From the NCBI GenBank assembly GCA_943328885.2, contig CALQBT020000172.1:1-6315 (forward strand): a stretch of 6,315 nucleotides of DNA. Reading direction: 5' to 3'. This document shows, piece after piece, positions 1-5,588 of this stretch (the first letter of the stretch is position 1; each line of letters begins with the position of its first letter). A program made the translations under genes and the position numbers. The notes beneath the pieces are model-generated. The model was not told where the DNA came from, made no database searches, and worked only from the letters and a program-made list of their open reading frames with translations. Source of the DNA: Bordetella parapertussis. Lineage in GTDB: Bacteria > Pseudomonadota > Gammaproteobacteria > Burkholderiales > Burkholderiaceae_C.

Positions 1-12
1 AATCATGTCCAT
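1..12 (-). CDS. First four codons of a leftward gene, probably the IS21-type transposase IstA (partial)
   Basis: On the minus strand an ATG at 12-10 opens the codons for Met-Asp-Met-Ile before the window ends. A strong Shine-Dalgarno sequence (GAGGAGT, about 19-25) lies 7-8 bases upstream. A well-spaced ribosome site about 118 bases inside an IS end, on the strand reading into the element, is where istA starts in IS21-family elements. Four residues cannot identify a protein, so the product name is inferred from position only. The second in-frame ATG (6-4) could also serve as the start. Confidence 0.4.
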
Positions 13-68
13 GGTGATCACTCCTCATCCCCCGCTGCTCAAAAAAGCAGCAGGGTAGGTTGTTCACC

Positions 69-124
69 TGGCTCAGTTTTGGTTCGGCACAACCTTCAAA
101 AGTGGCTCAGTTTTCGGTCGGCGC
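69..124 (-). repeat. Two direct copies of an IS sub-terminal motif, likely transposase-binding sites
   Basis: The copies at 69-90 and 103-124 both start TGGCTCAGTTTT and end CGGC plus two bases. They differ at only three positions. In IS21-type elements such repeated motifs next to the terminal TG/CA are bound by IstA. The outer copy is 5 bases from the inferred IS terminus at 129. Confidence 0.65.
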
Positions 125-129
125 CAACA

Positions 130-1110
130 AGCCCGGGCATCACGCTGCGGCTGTTCCATGGTCGTGGCGGCACGGTCGGGCGCGGCGGCGGCCCGAGCTA
201 CCAAGCCATCCTGGCCCAACCACCCGGCACGGTCAACGGCCAGATCCGGCTGACCGAGCAAGGCGAGGTGATCGGCAGCAAGTACGCCCACCCCGAAATC
301 GGCCGGCGCAACCTCGAGACCCTGGTAGCGGCAACACTGGAAGCCACGCTGCTGCACGCCGGCAGCAAGCCCGGCGTGCCCAAGAGTTTTTTGGCTGCCG
401 CAGCCCGCATCAGCCAGGCCAGCCACGCCGCTTACCGCAAGCTGGTCTACGAGACGCCAGGCTTCACCGACTACTTTTTCTCGGCCACGCCGATCCGCGA
501 GATTGCCGAGTTGAACATCGGCTCACGCCCGGCCAGACGCCCCAAGGACGGCCAGTCCACGCACTCGATCGAGGACTTGCGCGCGATCCCCTGGGGATTC
601 TCCTGGGGCCAATGCCGGGTGGCGCTGCCGGGTTGGTGTGGTTTTGGATCGGCGATCACGGCCTTCCTCGGCGATGGACCGGACCGCCCAACCAAGCTGG
701 CGCTGCTGCAGAAAATGCACCAGCAATGGCCGTTCTTTCGCACCCTGCTGTCCAACCTGGACATGGTGCTGGCCAAGAGCGACCTGCGCGTCGCCGAGCG
801 CTACGCCGAACTGGTCGAGGACCAGCGCATGGCCAAGCGGGTCTTCGCCGCGATCCGCGCCGAGTGGCAATCGACCCACGACGCACTGTCACTGATCACC
901 GGCGAGCCCGATCGGCTGCAGAGCAACCCGGCGCTGGCGCGCTCGATCGAGCACCGATTCCCCTACCTCGACCCGCTCAACCACCTGCAGGTCGAGCTGA
1001 TGCGGCGCTACCGAGGCCGTGTCGAGGGCGCGCCCGAGAACGAACGCCTGCAGCGCGGCATCCACCTGTCGATCAACGGCCTGGCCGCGGGCTTGCGCAA
1101 CACCGGTTGA
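130..1110 (+). pseudogene. ppc: Phosphoenolpyruvate carboxylase, C-terminal third only, truncated by an IS end
   Basis: The intact enzyme adds bicarbonate to phosphoenolpyruvate to give oxaloacetate, an anaplerotic supply for the TCA cycle, in the cytoplasm. This open stretch of about 326 codons carries unmistakable PEP carboxylase landmarks. They are the active-site glycine/arginine loop [14 protein letters not shown] near its start, [24 protein letters not shown], the [14 protein letters not shown] segment, and the family's C-terminal ending AAGLRNTG just before TGA at 1108-1110. Family members are about 900-950 residues, so roughly the first 600 are missing, including the segment with the catalytic histidine (His138 in E. 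coli). Homology begins abruptly at about 130, exactly where the IS end stops. The frame stays open backwards into the IS to a TTG at 79, so a chimeric protein is formally possible, but no ribosome site supports it and it could not be an active carboxylase. The N-terminal part may lie beyond the IS. The retained part has no internal stop or frameshift, suggesting recent breakage. Confidence 0.9.
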
Positions 1111-1259
1111 CGAGGTCGCAGAACGAACCGAAAAATCCCAATCGGGCGGGCACCATCGCATCGTCGCCGTGGGTTCGATCGGATCACGGGTCGACCGCCA
1201 TTGCACCCGCAGCCGGGCCGAAGCGGTCGCGATCTGCGATGCTGGATAGCAAGCGACGC

Positions 1260-1274
1260 CATGCCCTGGGCATG
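1260..1274. repeat. Short perfect palindrome upstream of argH
   Basis: CATGCCC and GGGCATG form 7-base perfect arms around one central T in the ppc-argH spacer, about 88 bases before the argH start. It could be an operator or a small hairpin. No T-run follows, so it is not a convincing terminator. It may also be chance in GC-rich DNA. Confidence 0.35.
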
Positions 1275-1304
1275 ACGGCAGTGCCTGGACCGACGGTGGC
1301 GCCA

Positions 1305-1310
1305 GATAAT
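1305..1310 (+). promoter_or_regulatory. Candidate -10 element for argH
   Basis: GATAAT matches five of six bases of the sigma-70 -10 consensus and lies 51 bases upstream of the argH ATG, in the only gene-free stretch before it. The region 15-18 bases further upstream shows no good TTGACA-like -35 hexamer, so this is a weak call based on one element. Confidence 0.25.
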
Positions 1311-1361
1311 GCCTCGCCGGCGTCCGCTGGCGACCCACCACTCGATGAAGCGCATCCAGCC

Positions 1362-2759
1362 ATGTCAGGCAACCAACTCGACAAGAAATCCCAGGCCTGG
1401 TCGGCCCTGTTCTCCGAACCCATGAGCGAGCTCGTCAAGCGCTACACCGCGAGCGTCGGTTTCGACCAGCGGCTCTGGCGCGCCGACATCCAAGGCAGCT
1501 TGGCTCACGCCGGCATGCTCGCGGCGCAGGGCATCATCGGTGCAAGCGACCTGCAAGACATCCAGCGCGGCTTGGGCCAGATCGCGCAGGACATCGAAGA
1601 GGGCCGATTCGAGTGGAAACTCGAGTTGGAAGACGTGCACCTCAACATCGAAGCCCGGCTGACCCAGCTGGTCGGCGACGCCGGCAAGCGGCTACACACC
1701 GGCCGCTCGCGCAACGACCAGGTCGCCACCGATGTGCGGCTGTGGCTGCGCGGCGAGATCGACGCGCTGGCGTTGCTGCTGGTCGAGCTGCAGCGCGCGC
1801 TGGTCGAAGTCGCGGCAGTCAACACCGACACCGTGATGCCAGGTTTCACCCATCTTCAGGTGGCGCAGCCGGTGAGCTTTGCGCACCACTTGCTGGCCTA
1901 TGTGGAGATGTTCTCGCGCGACGCCGAGCGCCTGGCCGATGTCCGCAAACGCTGCAACCGCCTGCCGCTGGGCGCGGCCGCGCTGGCCGGCACCAGCTAC
2001 CCACTGGACCGGGAAGCCGTGGCGCGCGAGCTCGGCTTCGACGGGCTGTGCGAAAACAGCCTGGACGCGGTCAGCGACCGCGACTTCGCGATCGAGTTCG
2101 TCGCCTTCGCCAGCATCACGATGGTCCATGTCTCGCGCATGGCCGAGGAGCTGGTGCTGTGGATGAGCCAAAACTTCGGCTTCATCGACCTGGCCGACCG
2201 CTACTGCACTGGCTCGTCGATCATGCCGCAAAAGCGCAACCCAGACGTCGCCGAACTCGCGCGCGGCAAGAGCGGCCGGGTGATCGGCCACCTGATGGGC
2301 TTGATCACGCTGATGAAGGGCCAGCCGCGGGCCTATAACCAGGACAACCAGGAGGACAAGGAGCCGCTGTTCGACACTGTCGACACGCTGGCCGCGACGC
2401 TGAGAATCCTGGCCGAGATGGTCGCCGGCATCCAGGTCAAGCCAGCGGCGATGGAAGCCGCAGCGCGCCGCGGTTATGCCACCGCCACCGACTTGGCCGA
2501 CTACCTGGTCAAGAAGGGCTTGCCCTTCCGCGACGCCCACGAGGTGGTGGCGCATGCCGTCAAACTCGGGCTGCAACGCGGCCTGGACCTGGCCGAGTTG
2601 CCACTGACCGAACTGCAATCGCTGCACCCACTGATCACCGACGACGCACCGAGCGTGCTGACACTGCGCGGCTCGCTTGAAGCGCGCAACGTGCGCGGCG
2701 GCACCGCGCCGACCCAGGTGCTGGCGCAAGTGGCACGGCACCGCGCGCGGCTGGGCTGA
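1362..2759 (+). CDS. argH: Argininosuccinate lyase
   Basis: This enzyme catalyses the last step of arginine synthesis, splitting argininosuccinate into arginine and fumarate, as a cytoplasmic homotetramer. The 465-residue product matches the usual length (E. coli ArgH is 457). It contains [13 protein letters not shown] near residues 108-120, the conserved TH of PGFTHLQ (His164, catalytic in the family), and the fumarase/aspartase superfamily signature [11 protein letters not shown] at residues 284-294. That signature includes the mobile-loop serine and lysine. The ATG at 1362 was chosen because the protein then starts like family members ([23 protein letters not shown] within the first 26 residues). 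The ribosome site is weak (a GAAG about 12 bases upstream). The frame is open far upstream, but that stretch overlays ppc in another frame and has no ArgH similarity. It lies 251 bases after the ppc remnant on the same strand. All core motifs are intact, so it is probably functional. Confidence 0.97.
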   Translation: MSGNQLDKKSQAWSALFSEPMSELVKRYTASVGFDQRLWRADIQGSLAHAGMLAAQGIIGASDLQDIQRGLGQIAQDIEEGRFEWKLELEDVHLNIEARLTQLVGDAGKRLHTGRSRNDQVATDVRLWLRGEIDALALLLVELQRALVEVAAVNTDTVMPGFTHLQVAQPVSFAHHLLAYVEMFSRDAERLADVRKRCNRLPLGAAALAGTSYPLDREAVARELGFDGLCENSLDAVSDRDFAIEFVAFASITMVHVSRMAEELVLWMSQNFGFIDLADRYCTGSSIMPQKRNPDVAELARGKSGRVIGHLMGLITLMKGQPRAYNQDNQEDKEPLFDTVDTLAATLRILAEMVAGIQVKPAAMEAAARRGYATATDLADYLVKKGLPFRDAHEVVAHAVKLGLQRGLDLAELPLTELQSLHPLITDDAPSVLTLRGSLEARNVRGGTAPTQVLAQVARHRARLG

Positions 2760-2957
2760 GGCGGCCACAGGGGTTCGCAGGCCTGTGCTTGGCTGGCGTC
2801 AATCAGCGGCTGCACAGTCGATCCCAGAGTGGCGATCCACGGCGACTGAGCAACGCGGCCCGGCGCTGGTCCCGCACCAGATCCTGCCCTGCCCAAGCGG
2901 CCTGCCAAGCCAAGCACCATCGCGCCTCATCAGTATGGGAGAGCTCGGGTTGCACCG
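2760..2957. other. Gene-free spacer between argH and the ligase relic
   Basis: No intact gene is seen. On the minus strand about 2818-2945 reads as 40-odd open codons containing WQAAWAGQDLVRDQRRAALL and then RRGSPLWDRL, followed by a stop. That loosely resembles the start of AMP-binding ligases, where an Arg/Ala/Leu-rich helix precedes an SPLYR-like motif. This may be a decayed, inverted piece of the neighbouring relic, but the similarity is impressionistic. No terminator with a T-run is seen behind argH. Confidence 0.4.
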
Positions 2958-3434
2958 GCCAACCAGGTCTGTTTCGGTCCGAGCATCGTCGCAACCTACC
3001 CGGCCGCCGCGCTGCTGCTGACTGAGCTTGCGCTGCGCGGCAGGCTGCAGATCCGATCGGCCGTGGTCTGGACCAGTGGCGAGGCGCTGACGCCGGCGAT
3101 ATGGTCCCCCGCATCGAGCAAGGCCTGGGCTGCGCGCTGCACAACAGCGACGGCGCCTCGGCGTTCCTGCCAATCGCTTGGAAATGCAACAAGGGCGACT
3201 GCGCGTCAATGCCGACTGGGTGATCCTGGAACCCGTCGATGCCGATCACCGGCCGCTGCCCAACAGCCAGGTCTCACACACCACGCTGCTGACCAACTTG
3301 GCCAACCCTGCGCAGCCGCTGATCCGCTTTGACATCGGCGACCGCATCCTGATCGAGTCCGAAGCCTGCGCCGGCCGCCGGTCGCCGACCAGGCGCAGCG
3401 GTGCGATGACTTCATCGTCGACGCCGTCGAATGA
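2958..3434 (+). pseudogene. Frameshifted C-terminal relic of an AMP-binding ligase (phenylacetate-CoA ligase / CapK-like)
   Basis: Members of this family adenylate a carboxylic acid with ATP and usually pass it to CoA. Pieces of one such protein can be read only by changing frame. Frame one (2958 to about 3100) gives PSIVATYPAAALLL and VVWTSGEALTPA. Frame two (about 3101-3175) gives RIEQGLGCALHNSDGASAFLPIAWKC. Frame three (about 3178-3385) gives GRLRVNADWVILEPVDAD and LTNLANPAQPLIRFDIGDRI. A last shift gives CDDFIVDAVE, then TGA at 3432. The order HNS-GAS, TNL-PLIR-GDR, DD matches the adenylation-domain core of the family, where YGASE and the GDR aspartate/arginine contact the nucleotide. Each junction is equivalent to losing one base (or gaining two). 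GAS-E is changed to GASA. The N-terminal half, including the ATP-binding loop, is absent. The substrate cannot be inferred. No promoter or ribosome site is seen, so the gene is dead. Confidence 0.8.
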
Positions 3435-3487
3435 CCGACAGTCGCCGCAGCCACCACCGGTTCAGGGGTTCATTCTCGAGCATGGGA

Positions 3488-3544
3488 TTGACTTTTCATT
3501 GGACGTTCTTTTCAATAGTTATCACATCATCAAAAACCTATAGT
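3488..3544 (+). promoter_or_regulatory. Candidate promoter and leader of the lysis cassette
   Basis: The AT-richest stretch of the window (about 3480-3545) sits just before the holin gene. TTGACT at 3488-3493 matches five of six bases of a -35 box. The best following -10 candidates are AATAGT (3514-3519, spacing 20) and TATAGT (3539-3544, five of six but too far to pair with it), so the pairing is imperfect. CTTTTCA recurs at 3492 and 3508. The contrast with the GC-rich surroundings supports a regulatory or transferred segment more than the hexamers do. Confidence 0.3.
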
Positions 3545-3602
3545 TGCTGGGCGAACCATGCTGCAGGAACACCTTGCAACGCCATCCACCACGACGCTGA
3601 AA

Positions 3603-3607
3603 AGAGA
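3603..3607 (+). promoter_or_regulatory. Ribosome binding site of the holin gene
   Basis: AGAGA lies 5 bases before the ATG at 3613. An in-frame TGA at 3598-3600 rules out any start further upstream, so this site and the ATG at 3613 fix the protein start. Confidence 0.5.
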
Positions 3608-3612
3608 ACTTC

Positions 3613-4209
3613 ATGCCACCTTTCATCCTCACGTTGTTGAGCTCTGGTCTTCGATTGGTCGCCAATGCCGCTCTTGTAAAAGGTAAAGAATTCATCCAAG
3701 AAAAAACCGGCGTCGACCTCGACCAGGCCGCGCTCAGCACGGAAGACCAAGCCAAACTTCGCCAGTTTCAGGCCGAACACGAGGAAGAGTTGCTGCGCCT
3801 GCAACTCGAGGACAACAAGCTCGGGCTCGAGGAAACCAAGGCCTTTCTGGCCGACGTGGCAGACGCACGGAAGAACCAGTCCGAAATCCAGATGAGCGCC
3901 GATGCGCCCTGGTACGCCAAAGCAATACAGCCCACGCTGGCTGCTTTCACAGTGCTCGCCACCATCGTGTTGTTCGGTTTGTTCGTCTACTGGAGCGGAG
4001 ACATCACCAACTTGGTCGACGGAAAAATTGAGCACATGCCAAGGATGAATGCGACTCAGAAGGACATCATCATCTACATTCTGGGTGTGTTGTCAGCCGC
4101 AGTCACGCAGATTTTGGGTTACTACTTCGGCAGCTCGCATGGCAGCGCCACCAAGTCCAAGAGTCTTGACAAGGTGTTGCCGCAGACCACATCCGGGGCG
4201 GAAAAATGA
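3613..4209 (+). CDS. Holin of the 3-TM / gene-transfer-release type
   Basis: The 198-residue product is an inner-membrane protein expected to form the lesion through which an endolysin reaches the wall. It has a hydrophobic N-terminal segment (about 3-22), a long charged and probably coiled-coil region (about 40-90, rich in Glu, Gln, Leu), a membrane span at about 104-127 (IQPTLAAFTVLATIVLFGLF), and a second at about 151-172. The second span ends in GYYFGSSHGSATKS and is followed by a Lys-rich tail. The YYFGSS-GS-K ending after the last span is typical of the holins first named for gene transfer agent release (GTA_holin_3TM type). The start is fixed by an in-frame TGA 15 bases upstream. The stop overlaps the endolysin start (ATGA), implying one transcript and coupled translation. 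No structural phage genes are next to it. The class call is from motif memory; the membrane layout is seen directly. Confidence 0.85.
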   Translation: MPPFILTLLSSGLRLVANAALVKGKEFIQEKTGVDLDQAALSTEDQAKLRQFQAEHEEELLRLQLEDNKLGLEETKAFLADVADARKNQSEIQMSADAPWYAKAIQPTLAAFTVLATIVLFGLFVYWSGDITNLVDGKIEHMPRMNATQKDIIIYILGVLSAAVTQILGYYFGSSHGSATKSKSLDKVLPQTTSGAEK

Positions 4210-5516
4210 GCTTGCTTCTGGAACAAGCGGCGTTCCTGAAGGACGCACGCAAGCTGCTGGAGTTCGCCGACACGCAAGGCTTGGTCGTCACTGGCGGCGA
4301 ACTCGAACGCACACCCGAGACCCAGGCCTTGTACCTGCGAGACGGTCGCGAGAAGACCATGGACAGCCCGCACCTGCGCAAGTGTGCGATCGCCCTGAAC
4401 TTCTTTCGGGCCACCGATGACCATCACGAACTGGTGCAAAGCGCTGACAAGCTCGAAGCGCTGGGCCAGTTCTGGGAAAACCTGGATCCGCGCAACCGTT
4501 GGGGTGGGCGTCGCGACGTTCGGGCAGGCTTGTCGCGCTTCGAGCGTGACCCCGGCGGTTGGCCATCGAGCGCGGTGGCGAGTCTGCTCCCGCCGGTAGA
4601 ACCCACAGCGCCGGTTGAGGTCGTCGCGCTGGCAGACGCGTCGCGGCCGGCCGCGGTGACCTTGCAGAAGCTGCCGAGTGCGGGGCTGATCCCCACGCTC
4701 AGACGCGGGTCGCTCGAGCGCGAGGCCATTGCGCGAATGCAGGCCTTGCTGGTCAAGACCGGCAAGCTCGAGACAGCCAATGGCAAGTTCGACGAGCAGA
4801 CCGAGCGCGCGGTGATCGCCTTCCAGCGTGACAGCGGTCTGGTCGCCGACGGCGTGGCGGGCGAAAAGACCTGGACCATGCTGCTGTCGCAGACCGGCGA
4901 GGCGCAGCAGGCGATGGCCCAGCGATTCATCGGCGAGGCCGATTTCGAGACCGCTGCCAAGGACTTGAAGGTCGAGCTCGCGGCGCTGAAATCGGTCTAC
5001 CAGGTTGAGTCCAACGGCAAGGGCTTTGTCGGCGATCAGCCCAAGATCCTCTTTGAGGGACATGTCTTCTGGCAGCGGCTCAAGCGACTCGGCCTGCGAC
5101 CCGAGTCCTTGGCCGCGGGCAACGAAGACATCCTCTACCCAAGCTGGACCAAGCAGTTCTACGTCGGCGGCAGCGGCGAATGGCAGCGCTTGACCCGCGC
5201 TGAGGCGATCCAGCGCGAAGCGGCCCGCGAATCGGCGTCCTGGGGCCTGTTCCAGATCATGGGTTACCACTGGAAGGCCTTGGGCTACGACTCGGTCGAC
5301 GACTTCGTCGATCGCATGTGCCGCCACGAGCGCGACCAGCTCGACGCGTTCTGCCGCTTTGCGTCGACCACCAAAGCCCATGATGGCCGCAGCCTGGCAG
5401 CCTTGCTTGCCGCGCGCGACTGGGCCGGCTTTGCCTACGCCTACAACGGCAAAGGCTACCGGCTCAATGCCTACGACGACAAGCTGAGAGAACAGTACCG
5501 GCGATTCTCAGCCTGA
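4206..5516 (+). CDS. Modular endolysin: M15-like domain, peptidoglycan-binding domain, DUF3380-type N-acetylmuramidase
   Basis: This 436-residue protein should cut the glycan chains of peptidoglycan. Residues about 10-115 resemble phage M15-type endolysin/carboxypeptidase domains (GGELERTPETQALYL, SPHLRKCAIALNFF, FWENLDPRNRWGG). His56 of the zinc motif SxHxxxxAxD is present, but the aspartate position is Ala63 and the expected late histidine appears as Arg111, so this domain is probably catalytically dead. A Pro/Ala/Val-rich linker (about 118-165) leads to a PG_binding_1 domain (about 168-227, with GKFDEQTERAVIAFQ and GLVADGVAGEKTW). Residues about 245-435 form the muramidase domain: Glu268 in YQVESNGKGF is the likely catalytic acid, followed by PKILFEGHVFW, ASWGLFQIMGYHW and YNGKGYRLNAYDDKL. 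There is no signal peptide, which fits export through the upstream holin. The ATG overlaps the holin stop by 4 bases. No Rz/Rz1 spanin genes follow. Confidence 0.9.
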   Translation: MSLLLEQAAFLKDARKLLEFADTQGLVVTGGELERTPETQALYLRDGREKTMDSPHLRKCAIALNFFRATDDHHELVQSADKLEALGQFWENLDPRNRWGGRRDVRAGLSRFERDPGGWPSSAVASLLPPVEPTAPVEVVALADASRPAAVTLQKLPSAGLIPTLRRGSLEREAIARMQALLVKTGKLETANGKFDEQTERAVIAFQRDSGLVADGVAGEKTWTMLLSQTGEAQQAMAQRFIGEADFETAAKDLKVELAALKSVYQVESNGKGFVGDQPKILFEGHVFWQRLKRLGLRPESLAAGNEDILYPSWTKQFYVGGSGEWQRLTRAEAIQREAARESASWGLFQIMGYHWKALGYDSVDDFVDRMCRHERDQLDAFCRFASTTKAHDGRSLAALLAARDWAGFAYAYNGKGYRLNAYDDKLREQYRRFSA

Positions 5517-5588
5517 CGCTGCCGCGAGCGAGCGCTTTCTTTGGCCGGACTGCGCTCAGGGCAGCCCGGGGCGATTCACAATCAACGG

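Larger units (their letters stand above)
1..129 (-). mobile_element. Terminal part of an IS21-family-type insertion sequence, cut by the left window edge
   Basis: Two copies of a 22-base motif beginning TGGCTCAGTTTT lie at 69-90 and 103-124, match at 19 of 22 positions and are 34 bases apart in phase. Read on the minus strand, the element would begin at 129 with TGTTGGCGCC followed by GACCGAAAACTGAGCCA. A terminal TGT and repeated sub-terminal motifs are typical of IS21-family ends, where they bind the IstA transposase. PEP carboxylase homology starts directly after base 129, which fixes the boundary. The likely istA start at position 12 reads away from this end, so this should be the left end of the element, with the body lying to the left of the window. 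A small hairpin (GCTGCT 34-39 with AGCAGC 46-51) lies between the end and the gene. The family call comes from recalled end sequences and gene layout, not from a transposase sequence. Confidence 0.72.

Noticed and set aside
60..1361. A long open frame upstream of and in phase with argH, seemingly a 434-residue N-terminal extension
   Set aside because: It overlays the ppc remnant in a different frame, is Arg/Pro/Ala-rich as expected of GC-rich shadow frames, and shows no ArgH similarity. The ArgH family N-terminus begins at 1362.
1692..2768. 358-codon open frame on the minus strand across argH
   Set aside because: It is antisense to a fully conserved argH and has a low-complexity His/Gln/Arg/Val composition typical of a shadow frame.
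3063..3543. Two apparently separate small genes within the ligase relic
   Set aside because: Both are consecutive pieces of one AMP-binding protein in different frames, without their own ribosome sites, so they are parts of one pseudogene.
4122..5381. 419-codon open frame on the minus strand across the endolysin
   Set aside because: It mirrors the codon bias of the endolysin, which has recognisable domains throughout. The antisense product shows no known motif.
5530..5557. Possible terminator behind the endolysin (GAGCGC pairing with GCGCTC)
   Set aside because: The stem is only 6 bases with a 16-base loop and no T-run follows, which is not enough for an intrinsic terminator.
5517..5588. 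SOS (LexA) box upstream of dinB or the holin
   Set aside because: No CTGT-N8-ACAG-like site was found in 5517-5588 or in 3434-3612, so DNA-damage control cannot be supported here.
3470..5588. Phage-type attachment site repeats flanking the lysis cassette
   Set aside because: No convincing direct repeat was seen by eye between the two borders, and no integrase or tRNA gene is present.
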